Positions 1 to 5,769 of a DNA stretch of 7,578 nt are shown here, piece after piece. The stretch spans positions 1 to 7,578 of the forward strand of contig WLDR01000066.1 of assembly GCA_009704705.1 (NCBI GenBank). Reading direction: 5' to 3'. The notes under the pieces are model-generated. The model saw only the letters and a program-made list of their open reading frames with translations. It did no database searches and was not told where the DNA came from. The stretch's first letter is position 1; each line of letters opens with the position of its first letter. This DNA comes from Actinomycetota bacterium (GTDB lineage Bacteria > Actinomycetota > Actinomycetes > Actinomycetales > Microbacteriaceae). A program made the position numbers and the translations under genes.

Positions 1-944
1 CCGTCATTCAGGACAGTGACGCCGTGAACGCCGCTGAAATCGATGTCTCCGGCGCACCAGACGACATCGCTGCACGCATCATGAGTGTTTCCGCCTTGGG
101 CGCTCGCCCACATGTTGTGCTTCGACCGGGAATGCAATCGGCGGACGGGTATCGCCACGCCGTCTCTAGTGCGGTCACACGCATCGCAGCTGGCGAGGCC
201 AGCAAGGTCGTGCTCGCGCGCGATCTCGTCGGAACCATCAACGGTGAGTCAGATCTGCGTCCTGTCATCATCGACTTGGCCCAGGGGTATCCCGACTGCT
301 GGACTTTCTCGATTGACGGGCTCATCGGCGCGAGCCCAGAAACACTCGTGGCGGTCGCCGCCACAACGGTGGATGCTCGCGTACTGGCTGGAACGGCCGC
401 TCGTGGAAGTGACCCACAACATGACCTCGACGCGGCAACCATGCTAGCGACCAGCACAAAAGATATCGACGAACACGCATTTGCCGTGCGATCGGTCGTC
501 GACGCGCTCACGCCGCTCACCACCACCTTGCGAACAAGCGAAGCTTTCACCCTGAAGTTGCCAAATGTGTGGCACATCGCAACCGACGTTTCGGGATCGT
601 TGGCCGACGGAACGTCGTCGCTTGACTTGGTCGGGGCGTTGCACCCGACCGCTGCCGTTGCCGGAACACCAACGAGCACCGCTCTGGGAATCATTGGTGA
701 ACTCGAACCGTTCGACCGCGGTCGCTACGCGGGTGCCGTGGGATGGGTCGGCGCAAACGGTGACGGCGAGTGGGGTGTCGCCCTGCGATGCATGCAGGTC
801 GAAAGCCTCGCCGACGGAACACGTGACGTCACGGCGCACGCGGGAGCGGGAATCGTTGTCGACTCTCGCGCTGACAGCGAGCTCATCGAAACGACGATGA
901 AATTTCGCCCGATTGTTGATGCCCTGAGTTCGGCGCGAGACTGA
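1..944 (+). CDS. menF: Isochorismate synthase MenF, 5'-partial
   Basis: Isomerises chorismate to isochorismate, the entry step of menaquinone synthesis; a cytosolic Mg-dependent enzyme of the chorismate-binding (MST) family. The frame is open from base 3, so the gene begins outside the window. The GTG at 24 is probably internal, because the family is usually about 400 residues or more and only about 313 are here. Counting from codon 24 as 1, visible family motifs are GEASKVVLAR (58-66; K61 matches the catalytic base lysine of MenF/EntC), GASPETL (102-108; E106 matches the proposed general acid), AGTAARG (122-128), KDIDEH (146-151), LHPTAAVAGTP (207-217), GELEPFDRGRYAGAVGW (225-241) and AGAGIVVDS (273-281), followed by E286 and E289 near the Mg site. 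It ends in TGA and converges on menD with 15 bp between the stops. Salicylate or enterobactin-type paralogues share these motifs; the neighbouring menD supports MenF. Confidence 0.9.
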   Translation, partial: VIQDSDAVNAAEIDVSGAPDDIAARIMSVSALGARPHVVLRPGMQSADGYRHAVSSAVTRIAAGEASKVVLARDLVGTINGESDLRPVIIDLAQGYPDCWTFSIDGLIGASPETLVAVAATTVDARVLAGTAARGSDPQHDLDAATMLATSTKDIDEHAFAVRSVVDALTPLTTTLRTSEAFTLKLPNVWHIATDVSGSLADGTSSLDLVGALHPTAAVAGTPTSTALGIIGELEPFDRGRYAGAVGWVGANGDGEWGVALRCMQVESLADGTRDVTAHAGAGIVVDSRADSELIETTMKFRPIVDALSSARD

Positions 945-949
945 ATCGC

Positions 950-977
950 GTTCGTCGCCCTAACGCGCGAGACGAAC
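950..977. terminator. Hairpin spanning the menF/menD convergent junction (alternative form A)
   Basis: GTTCGTC (950-956) pairs perfectly with GACGAAC (971-977) around a 14-nt loop that includes the menD stop codon. It shares its right arm with the longer hairpin at 971-998, so only one can form at a time. There is no U-tract on either strand. A role in 3'-end formation is an inference from position. Confidence 0.3.
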
Positions 978-2708
978 CTCCACGAGTTCAGGTTCGTCGC
1001 CAGCTCCGGTCAGCGCCCGCTCGAGGTCGCCCATCGTGTCGGCGCGAACATAGCGCCAGCCATACGCTGCCGCGAGTTGCTCGAACGACGCGTCGTGAGA
1101 GGTGAACATCACCCGATCAAATGCGTTCGGGTCGGCTGAGTCTGCCACCTCGAGTTGGTCAAAAATGGAACCGCCGCCGTCATTGCCCACGATGACCTGA
1201 ACTCGAGGCCGAACGTCGCCTCGAGGAATGAGCATTGACCCAGCATCGTGCAGCGCGGCAACATCGCCGAGAACAACGCGTGTGAGTGCGGGTGCCGCGG
1301 CTAGGGCGATGCCCATTCCGGTGCCGATGTTGCCATCGATTCCCGAGAGGCCGCGGTTGGCATGAACCGTGATCTTCTTGCCCGGCAGTGTTGAGTCAGC
1401 GACACGAATCAGCCTGGATGCCCCGAAGACAAGACGATCGTGTGGCCACGTTGCGCGCCACACCGCATCCACGAGCAGCTCGCGCGTCACTTCGGCGCGC
1501 GACGCCGCAAGTTCACCGTCAACGAAAAGCCGCTGGTCTTTCGGGTTCGCTGACCTCGCCGTGTCGACGTTGGGCGCGCGCACGGCAGCGCTTGTTTCCG
1601 CGAGTTGTGCAGCGCGTTTCTCGCTCACGTCACGGTCGAATCGTCGCCACCGATTCAAGACGTCGGTCTCGTTCGGGCCAGGACTATTCGGCCCGGAATC
1701 CTTCGGGCCGGAATCGTTCGGGCCGGAATCGTTCGAATTGCTGCCGGCGGCGAGCATCACTCGATCGTCGGGTCGCACGTGAATCGTCTCGACGTCGGGG
1801 CGCTGAATAAGTTGAGGTATCTGCCGAGTGAGGGTCGGATGCCCGAACACGATGACCCGGCCAATCTCATCTGCCAACTCCGGCGTGCTGAGCGCCTCCC
1901 GATAGTTGACGATGAGATTTCGCCCGAATCGTGCACCGCTCGATACCTCGGCGATGAGCGGCCAGCCACCCTCAAAAGCGAGTGCTTCTGCTCGGTCTCC
2001 GGCATCTGCGCCGGCAACGACAACAGTGAGTAGCCCTCGGGTGAGTTCGATGTTCACGCCAGCGTGATTGCCTTCTGCGGAATCGGCATCCTCGACTCGA
2101 GCCGCATCGCGCGCCTTTTCGGCCGCCTGGTCAGCCATGTGCAACACGTCGTCATCAATAGGGCTCGATAGTGGCTCAATGAATTGCAGGTTGACGTGTG
2201 CCGGACCGGACTGAGCGTGTTGCCACGCCGTCGTCGCCAGCACAATGACCTGCCCTGACGTCTCCGGCTCCTGCGAGACGACTTGCGACACAACGACGTC
2301 GGATTCCCACGAGACAAACTCGCCGAACATCCCGGGCTGAATCGTCACCTGATTTGCACCCGTGCCCCGCATCGCAGCGGGGCGATCGGCGGTCAGCAGC
2401 ATCATGGGCACGTGCGCGTGATGTGCCTCGACGACGGCCGGCAACAGGTTTGCAACGGCACTCCCCGAAGTGGTGATGACCGGAGCCGGAACGCCTGATT
2501 CAACTGCGATGCCGAGGGCCAGGAATGCTGCGGCCCGTTCGTCCATGCGCACGTGCACCCTCAGGTCTCCACGTTGCGCAAGTGCGACTGCCGTGAGGGC
2601 AAGCGCCTGAGACCGTGACCCGGGGCACACGATGATGTCGGTGACGCCGAGCCCAACGAGCGAACCCAGGAATTCAGCCGCGAAGCGCGTTGCCGCGACC
2701 GTTGTCAT
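960..2708 (-). CDS. menD: SEPHCHC synthase MenD (ThDP-dependent)
   Basis: Joins isochorismate to the succinyl-semialdehyde unit from 2-oxoglutarate, giving SEPHCHC; a cytosolic thiamine-diphosphate and Mg enzyme. At 582 residues it is full length or slightly long for the family. The N-terminal PYR domain shows CPGSRS (28-33), DERAAAF (56-62; E57 is the expected ThDP-activating glutamate), TSGSAVANLLP (80-90), TADRP (106-110), GANQ (117-120) and GPAHVN (168-173). The C-terminal PP domain shows NRGLSGIDG (451-459), GDVAALHD (481-488) and GNDGGGSIF (508-516). D482 and N509 have the 27-residue spacing of the E. coli MenD metal ligands. Residues 325-346, in the linker before the PP domain, are a repeat of NDSGP type encoded by a DNA minisatellite. 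The ATG overlaps the TGA of the upstream small membrane-protein gene (ATGA, 4 nt) and has no convincing Shine-Dalgarno, so translational coupling is likely. The stop is TAG. Confidence 0.96.
   Translation of the reverse strand: MTTVAATRFAAEFLGSLVGLGVTDIIVCPGSRSQALALTAVALAQRGDLRVHVRMDERAAAFLALGIAVESGVPAPVITTSGSAVANLLPAVVEAHHAHVPMMLLTADRPAAMRGTGANQVTIQPGMFGEFVSWESDVVVSQVVSQEPETSGQVIVLATTAWQHAQSGPAHVNLQFIEPLSSPIDDDVLHMADQAAEKARDAARVEDADSAEGNHAGVNIELTRGLLTVVVAGADAGDRAEALAFEGGWPLIAEVSSGARFGRNLIVNYREALSTPELADEIGRVIVFGHPTLTRQIPQLIQRPDVETIHVRPDDRVMLAAGSNSNDSGPNDSGPKDSGPNSPGPNETDVLNRWRRFDRDVSEKRAAQLAETSAAVRAPNVDTARSANPKDQRLFVDGELAASRAEVTRELLVDAVWRATWPHDRLVFGASRLIRVADSTLPGKKITVHANRGLSGIDGNIGTGMGIALAAAPALTRVVLGDVAALHDAGSMLIPRGDVRPRVQVIVGNDGGGSIFDQLEVADSADPNAFDRVMFTSHDASFEQLAAAYGWRYVRADTMGDLERALTGAGDEPELVEVRLAR
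971..998. terminator. 9-bp perfect hairpin at the 3' end of menD (form B), candidate bidirectional terminator
   Basis: GACGAACCT (971-979) and AGGTTCGTC (990-998) form a perfect 9-bp stem with a 10-nt loop. It lies in the last codons of menD, about 27 bp beyond the menF stop. Its position at the tail-to-tail junction fits a terminator or a 3'-end stabiliser for menF mRNA. There is no adjacent U-tract; many actinobacterial terminators also lack one, so the call rests on geometry alone. Confidence 0.4.
1671..1735. repeat. 15-bp tandem repeat within menD (about 4.3 units)
   Basis: Four consecutive 15-bp units (1671-1685, 1686-1700, 1701-1715, 1716-1730) plus the first 5 bases of a fifth. On the plus strand the consensus is GTTCGGGCCGGAATC. 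The third and fourth units differ by one base; the first is most diverged. Read on the menD strand, the array encodes NDSGP-type pentapeptides (NDSGP, NDSGP, KDSGP, NSPGP). Because the unit is a multiple of 3, copy-number change keeps the menD frame. Identity between units at the nucleotide level, not just the peptide, points to slippage or recombination expansion. Confidence 0.9.
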
Positions 2709-3007
2709 GACTTGTCGGTCTCGTCTTTCGGCTTCTTGATGTTCAAGTTGCGAAGGAATTCAGGATTGTCATCCGGCGCGACAGGGCCTCGGCGGCGACC
2801 ACCGTTCGACCCTCCCGCTCCACGGGGACCTCGGCCTACCAAGAACCACAGCACAGCGCCCACGATGGGAACAACGACGATGATGACCAGCCATGCGGCC
2901 TTGGGAACGCCACGCACGCGGAGGCGGTCAAAGAAGATGGCGTCGACAAAAGCGAAAACCATGAGCGCAACAGAGATGATTGCGGCGATGACGAGAAGGC
3001 GAGTCAT
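2705..3007 (-). CDS. Small two-TM membrane protein, PLDc_N-like (phospholipase D nuclease N-terminal domain type)
   Basis: A 100-residue protein. Two hydrophobic segments (about 4-26 and 38-58) are joined by a short basic loop (FDRLRVRGVPKAAW), followed by a Gly/Arg-rich stretch (59-74) and a polar tail with DDNPEFLRNL (79-88). This layout matches the PLDc_N type: a hairpin membrane anchor with a short cytoplasmic tail and no PLD catalytic HKD motif, so no phospholipase activity is implied. The assignment is from pattern recognition. It is the first gene of a two-gene unit with menD, overlapping it by 4 nt, which implies coordinated expression. Upstream, TAGACT ends 7 nt before the ATG, suggesting a leaderless transcript; no Shine-Dalgarno is visible. 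Its role is unknown. A membrane partner or anchor for MenD is possible but is only guilt by association. Confidence 0.8.
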   Translation of the reverse strand: MTRLLVIAAIISVALMVFAFVDAIFFDRLRVRGVPKAAWLVIIVVVPIVGAVLWFLVGRGPRGAGGSNGGRRRGPVAPDDNPEFLRNLNIKKPKDETDKS

Positions 3008-3013
3008 GCTTCG

Positions 3014-3019
3014 AGTCTA
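3014..3019 (-). promoter_or_regulatory. -10 element for the PLDc_N-like gene and menD, leaderless geometry
   Basis: TAGACT on the minus strand fits TANNNT. Its last base is 7 nt before the A of the ATG at 3007, so the expected transcription start falls on the start codon. No clear -35 hexamer was found; a weak TCGACG lies 20 nt upstream. Confidence 0.5.
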
Positions 3020-3028
3020 CGAGCGAGT

Positions 3029-3041
3029 CGGCACAGTGCCG
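3029..3041. promoter_or_regulatory. 13-bp palindrome in a divergent spacer, possible operator
   Basis: CGGCAC-A-GTGCCG has perfect 6-bp arms around one central base. It lies near the middle of the 51-bp spacer between the starts at 3007 and 3059, within the -35 to -10 span of both predicted promoters. The 1-nt centre suits a dimeric DNA-binding protein better than an RNA hairpin. The regulator is unknown and chance remains possible. Confidence 0.3.
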
Positions 3042-3046
3042 TCGAT

Positions 3047-3052
3047 TACGAT
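3047..3052 (+). promoter_or_regulatory. -10 element for the DUF4229-like gene, leaderless geometry
   Basis: TACGAT fits TANNNT and is separated by exactly 6 nt from the GTG start at 3059, placing the expected transcription start on the first base of the codon. No good -35 was seen, and no Shine-Dalgarno precedes the GTG. Confidence 0.5.
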
Positions 3053-3058
3053 TGAAGC

Positions 3059-3370
3059 GTGAAGAGCGCTGAGCACACCAAATCCAAAACCAGTCCGTGG
3101 GTTGGATTTGTCGTGTGGCGCATCCTGTTCTTTGTGATTCCCTTCGCGGGCCTCCTGCCCCTCGCTCTCAGCACGAACATGGACCCGTTTCTGGCCGGAC
3201 TGATCTCTGCCGCCATGGCCTCACTGCTCGCTCTCGCCCTGTCTTTCTTGGTGCTCAGCGGTCGCCGTCAAGCAGTCGCCAACCAATTGGCCGCAGCTCG
3301 AGTTGCAAAGCACCAGAAGAATGTCGATGAGTCTCACGAAGATGACGTCCTCGACGCCTCGTCGCGGTAA
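3059..3370 (+). CDS. DUF4229-like two-TM membrane protein
   Basis: A 103-residue protein starting with GTG. A short basic N-terminus (1-13) is followed by two hydrophobic segments (about 15-37 and 44-67), then a basic junction (SGRRQ, 67-71) and a hydrophilic, probably helical cytoplasmic tail that becomes acidic at its end (ESHEDDVLD). Size, two-TM layout and the SGRRQ-type junction resemble the actinobacterial DUF4229 family, and such proteins are known near men genes. No function is established and no catalytic motif is visible. The start is chosen because the frame before it has no better candidate and a TACGAT -10 fits leaderless initiation there. It ends in TAA, 9 bp from the stop of the convergent NIPSNAP-like gene. 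Involvement in quinone metabolism is only suggested by location. Confidence 0.8.
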   Translation: MKSAEHTKSKTSPWVGFVVWRILFFVIPFAGLLPLALSTNMDPFLAGLISAAMASLLALALSFLVLSGRRQAVANQLAAARVAKHQKNVDESHEDDVLDASSR

Positions 3371-3379
3371 AGCTACAAA

Positions 3380-3682
3380 CTAGACCGGGATGGGCCTCAC
3401 GATCGAGGCCTGCTTGGCGGTGATTGTTCCCGGGTACGACTCAAAAGCCAGCGCGCGCTCGGCGGATTCTTCATAAATCTTTTCGGCAGCTAGAAACTCG
3501 TCTTCGGCACCTTCGTGGCTCACAACCCAGAAGAATAAGTTCTCGCGCGAGTCAACGAACGCCGATTCGGGATGAAAACCGTGCGCTGTGCGAGCCGTCA
3601 CCAGCGGTCCGCTGAACCACTCAACAAACGCATCCATGGCGCCGGGCTGTATCTCGTAGCGACGAAGTTGCGTCGTTTTCAT
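3380..3682 (-). CDS. NIPSNAP-like small protein, last gene of the menB operon
   Basis: A 100-residue soluble protein. The N-terminal QLRRYEIQPGAMDAFVEWF (5-23), HGFHPESAFVDS (34-45), an aromatic strand NLFFWVVSHEG (48-58) and a downstream helix with AAEKIYEESAERALAF (65-80) match the ferredoxin-like alpha/beta-barrel pattern of NIPSNAP domains. The family has no firm biochemical role; dimeric alpha/beta-barrel relatives include monooxygenases and ligand-binding proteins. A longer open frame runs upstream into menA, but the ATG at 3682 is preferred: it has the best Shine-Dalgarno in the window (GAGGAG, 6-nt spacer) and gives the family N-terminus. It follows menA by 26 bp and is probably co-transcribed. 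A role in handling a quinone intermediate is speculation. The stop is TAG. Confidence 0.8.
   Translation of the reverse strand: MKTTQLRRYEIQPGAMDAFVEWFSGPLVTARTAHGFHPESAFVDSRENLFFWVVSHEGAEDEFLAAEKIYEESAERALAFESYPGTITAKQASIVRPIPV
3393..3410. terminator. 6-bp hairpin at a convergent junction, weak terminator candidate
   Basis: GGCCTC (3393-3398) and GAGGCC (3405-3410) pair around a 6-nt loop. An outer pair, CCGGGA (3385-3390) with TCCCGG (3428-3433), could enclose it. It sits in the last codons of the NIPSNAP-like gene, just past the DUF4229-like stop. There is no U-tract. It mirrors the hairpin at the menF/menD junction in position. Confidence 0.28.
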
Positions 3683-3688
3683 GGGTGG

Positions 3689-3694
3689 CTCCTC
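3689..3694 (-). promoter_or_regulatory. Shine-Dalgarno fixing the NIPSNAP-like start
   Basis: GAGGAG lies 6 nt before the ATG at 3682. It is the only strong Shine-Dalgarno ahead of any gene in the window and is the reason for rejecting the longer reading frame upstream. It suggests that this downstream operon gene is translated independently of menA. Confidence 0.75.
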
Positions 3695-3708
3695 ACGGCC
3701 TATCGAAA

Positions 3709-4671
3709 CTAGATGACAAACGCAAGGCCGAGCAGAATCGCGTACGCAACGGCCGCCAGGCTCGTCAAGCGAAGAGCAAGGATGTACTCGCGCGCCGACT
3801 GGGCTGTTGCCGTGATCAGGCACGCAGGGCCCACCATGAGCAACACGAAGAACGTGAGCCACGCGTTCGGGTAGAGAATCGCGATGAGACCCGACACGAC
3901 AAACGGTAGCAACGAGAACTTCATGAAGAACGCAATTGCCCACTTCTTGCCAATGCGCACGGCGAGCGTCTTTTTGTTCACGAGTCGGTCAGTTTCGATA
4001 TCCCGGATGTTGTTCACCATGAGCACGGCACACGCGAAGAGCCCCGATCCCACGCCAGCGGCGAGTGACTCGAGCGTGAAAACTCTCGATTGCACGAACG
4101 CCGTGCCGACGGTGGCGACGAGCCCGAAGAATATGAATACGAAGAGCTCGCCAAACCCGGCGTAACCGTAGGGGCGCTTACCGCCGGTGTAGAACCATGC
4201 AGCCGCGATAGCTGCCACTCCAACCGCGGGCAACCACCACAGCTGCGTGAGGAGCATGATGGCGAGCCCAGCGAGAGCAGCAAGACCAAAAAACGCGAAA
4301 GCAACGGCCCGCACGCGGCGCGGTGAGGCCGAGCCCGAGCCCGTGAGTCGACCGGGGCCGACGCGGTGGTCATCCGTGCCTCGAATGCCGTCGCTGTAGT
4401 CATTTGCAAAGTTGACGCCGATTTGCAGGCTCAGTGCAACGACCAAACAGAGAAGCGCTAGCGGCAAATCGAAGCCGTCTGTGATGTTTGCAGCAGCTGA
4501 CCCAAGAATCACCGGGGCAATGGCGAGTGGCAGTGTGCGCAGTCGAGCGCCTTCAATCCACGAGACTCGTGAAACCGGCGTGTGCACTTGGCCTGCTTTG
4601 TGCCCCGCCTGCTTGACCCGGGACCGCGCTTCTACAGCGCGCTTTTTCTTCGCGTGGTTCTTTCGTGCCAT
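3709..4671 (-). CDS. menA: 1,4-dihydroxy-2-naphthoate polyprenyltransferase MenA
   Basis: Attaches the polyprenyl tail to DHNA, giving demethylmenaquinone; an integral membrane UbiA-superfamily enzyme. It has 320 residues with multiple hydrophobic helices from about residue 46. The first prenyl-diphosphate/Mg motif is NFANDYSDGIRGTDD (87-101), and the second is NNIRDIETD (220-228) followed by KKTLAVRIGKKWA. The conserved entry WIEGARLRTLPLAIAP begins at residue 38. The preceding stretch of about 30 residues is strongly basic (KKKR at 8-11 and many more Lys/Arg/His) and probably a cytoplasmic extension. An internal GTG at 4587 (residue 29) with a weak AGG upstream is an alternative start, but the ATG at 4671 is kept because it lies 11 bp after the menE stop. 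No Shine-Dalgarno is seen. TAGTCT at the menE stop could act as an internal -10, though its spacing is 2 nt longer than at the other starts. It ends with TAG and a second in-frame TAG three codons on. Confidence 0.94.
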   Translation of the reverse strand: MARKNHAKKKRAVEARSRVKQAGHKAGQVHTPVSRVSWIEGARLRTLPLAIAPVILGSAAANITDGFDLPLALLCLVVALSLQIGVNFANDYSDGIRGTDDHRVGPGRLTGSGSASPRRVRAVAFAFFGLAALAGLAIMLLTQLWWLPAVGVAAIAAAWFYTGGKRPYGYAGFGELFVFIFFGLVATVGTAFVQSRVFTLESLAAGVGSGLFACAVLMVNNIRDIETDRLVNKKTLAVRIGKKWAIAFFMKFSLLPFVVSGLIAILYPNAWLTFFVLLMVGPACLITATAQSAREYILALRLTSLAAVAYAILLGLAFVI

Positions 4672-4682
4672 AAGAAAACAGA

Positions 4683-5756
4683 CTACCCACGCGCGCGGGA
4701 CAGCAGCGCTCCGGCGTCGGGTTTGCCGTTCGCGTTTCGTTCCAATGGGCCAACAAAGACCCGGTCGGGCACGCTGACACGCCCCAGTCGCGACTCGATC
4801 GCATTCTCAATTTCTGCGTGAGAGAGGTTTGTTCCGGCAGATACCTCAACTCCGAGCACGGGTCGGTGACCCCACTCGGCGTCAGAGACAGCAACCGCGA
4901 GGCAGTCAGTCACCCCCGGCAATGCCCGAACCGTGTCTTCGATGGCAACGAGCGAGACCTTGATCCCACCAGAAATGATCACGCGGTCGCGCCGTCCCGT
5001 CACTCGAAGAGTCTCGCCGACGCCCGAATCGACGGCCACCCAGTCGCCCGCATCATCTGTTCGAAACCATCGCAGGCCATCGAGAATCGGGAAGCGCGCC
5101 TGCGTGAGCTCGGCGTCGACGGAACCGTCAACGTGCTCGTACCCGGTCGCCACAGTGGTGCCACCCACCCAAATTTCGCCGTCGACGATCCGCGCATCAA
5201 CCCCGTCTAGGGGGACTCCGTCATAGACGACCCCGCCACCCGTCTCCGTCGACCCGTAGGTGACCACGACGTTCCAACCGAGTTCGCGCGCGCGGGCAAG
5301 CTGTTGTTCTCCCGACGCTTGTCCGCCGACGAGAATCGCATCGAGTGTGGCGACGGATGCGCGAATGCCGCTGTCATATTGCGCGCCTTCAATCAGGCGC
5401 GCCAGTTGAACGGGCACGAGTGCCGTGTAGCGGCGCCGGCCGGTCATTGACTCAACGCCCCGAGCAAAGTTCGCAGCCGTGAATGGGCCCGACTCCAACA
5501 CAACCGGTTCGGTGTCGGCGACAACGGACCGCACGAGCACGTTCGCGCCAGCAACATATGTGGTTGGCAGAGCGAGTAGCCATTGGCCCGGGCCACCGAG
5601 TCGAGCGTGCACCGCGTTCGCACTTGCACGAAGCGCCTCTGCGCTGAGGCGAACTCGTTTGGCCTGCGCAGTGGTGCCCGACGTTTCAATCACGATTCCT
5701 GGCCCAGGTTCAGAAGCAGAACCGAGGGCGATTCGGATCTCGTCGAGAGTTGTCAT
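4683..5756 (-). CDS. menE: o-Succinylbenzoate-CoA ligase MenE
   Basis: Activates o-succinylbenzoate with ATP and CoA to OSB-CoA; a cytosolic ANL-superfamily adenylate-forming enzyme. The 357 residues are short beside the roughly 450-residue MenE of other phyla but fit the shorter actinobacterial type. In order: P-loop region ETSGTTAQAKRV (24-35), LPTTYVAG (63-70), VPVQLARLI (114-122), VGGQASGE (143-150), YGSTETGGG (167-175), FRTDDAGDW (231-239), GRRDRVIISGGIKV (254-267, hinge region), and C-terminal NANGKPD (341-347) with K345 as the expected adenylation lysine. The P-loop has Ala at positions 30 and 32 where TSGTTGxPK is usual. The ATG at 5756 is chosen: the 51 residues of open frame upstream lie over menB coding and look unrelated to the family. 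It follows menB by 13 bp, without a clear Shine-Dalgarno. The stop is TAG. Confidence 0.93.
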   Translation of the reverse strand: MTTLDEIRIALGSASEPGPGIVIETSGTTAQAKRVRLSAEALRASANAVHARLGGPGQWLLALPTTYVAGANVLVRSVVADTEPVVLESGPFTAANFARGVESMTGRRRYTALVPVQLARLIEGAQYDSGIRASVATLDAILVGGQASGEQQLARARELGWNVVVTYGSTETGGGVVYDGVPLDGVDARIVDGEIWVGGTTVATGYEHVDGSVDAELTQARFPILDGLRWFRTDDAGDWVAVDSGVGETLRVTGRRDRVIISGGIKVSLVAIEDTVRALPGVTDCLAVAVSDAEWGHRPVLGVEVSAGTNLSHAEIENAIESRLGRVSVPDRVFVGPLERNANGKPDAGALLSRARG

Positions 5757-5769
5757 TCGGCAGTGAGCT

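Noticed and set aside
24..26. GTG at 24 as the true menF start
   Set aside because: The frame stays open to base 3 and the family has a longer N-terminal region, so this is more likely an internal valine of a gene cut by the window edge.
8..694. 228-codon open frame on the minus strand opposite menF
   Set aside because: It lies wholly antisense to strongly conserved isochorismate synthase motifs, is low-complexity Ala/Ser/Thr-rich, and has no recognisable domain. It is a GC-rich shadow frame.
1671..1735. The menD repeat as a CRISPR-like or mobile-element signature
   Set aside because: Units are 15 bp, directly abutting with no spacers, and in frame with menD. It is a coding minisatellite.
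3683..3943. Upstream extension of the NIPSNAP-like frame into menA
   Set aside because: The extension is antisense-like, Cys/His/Arg-rich sequence over menA codons. The ATG at 3682 has a strong Shine-Dalgarno and gives the family N-terminus.
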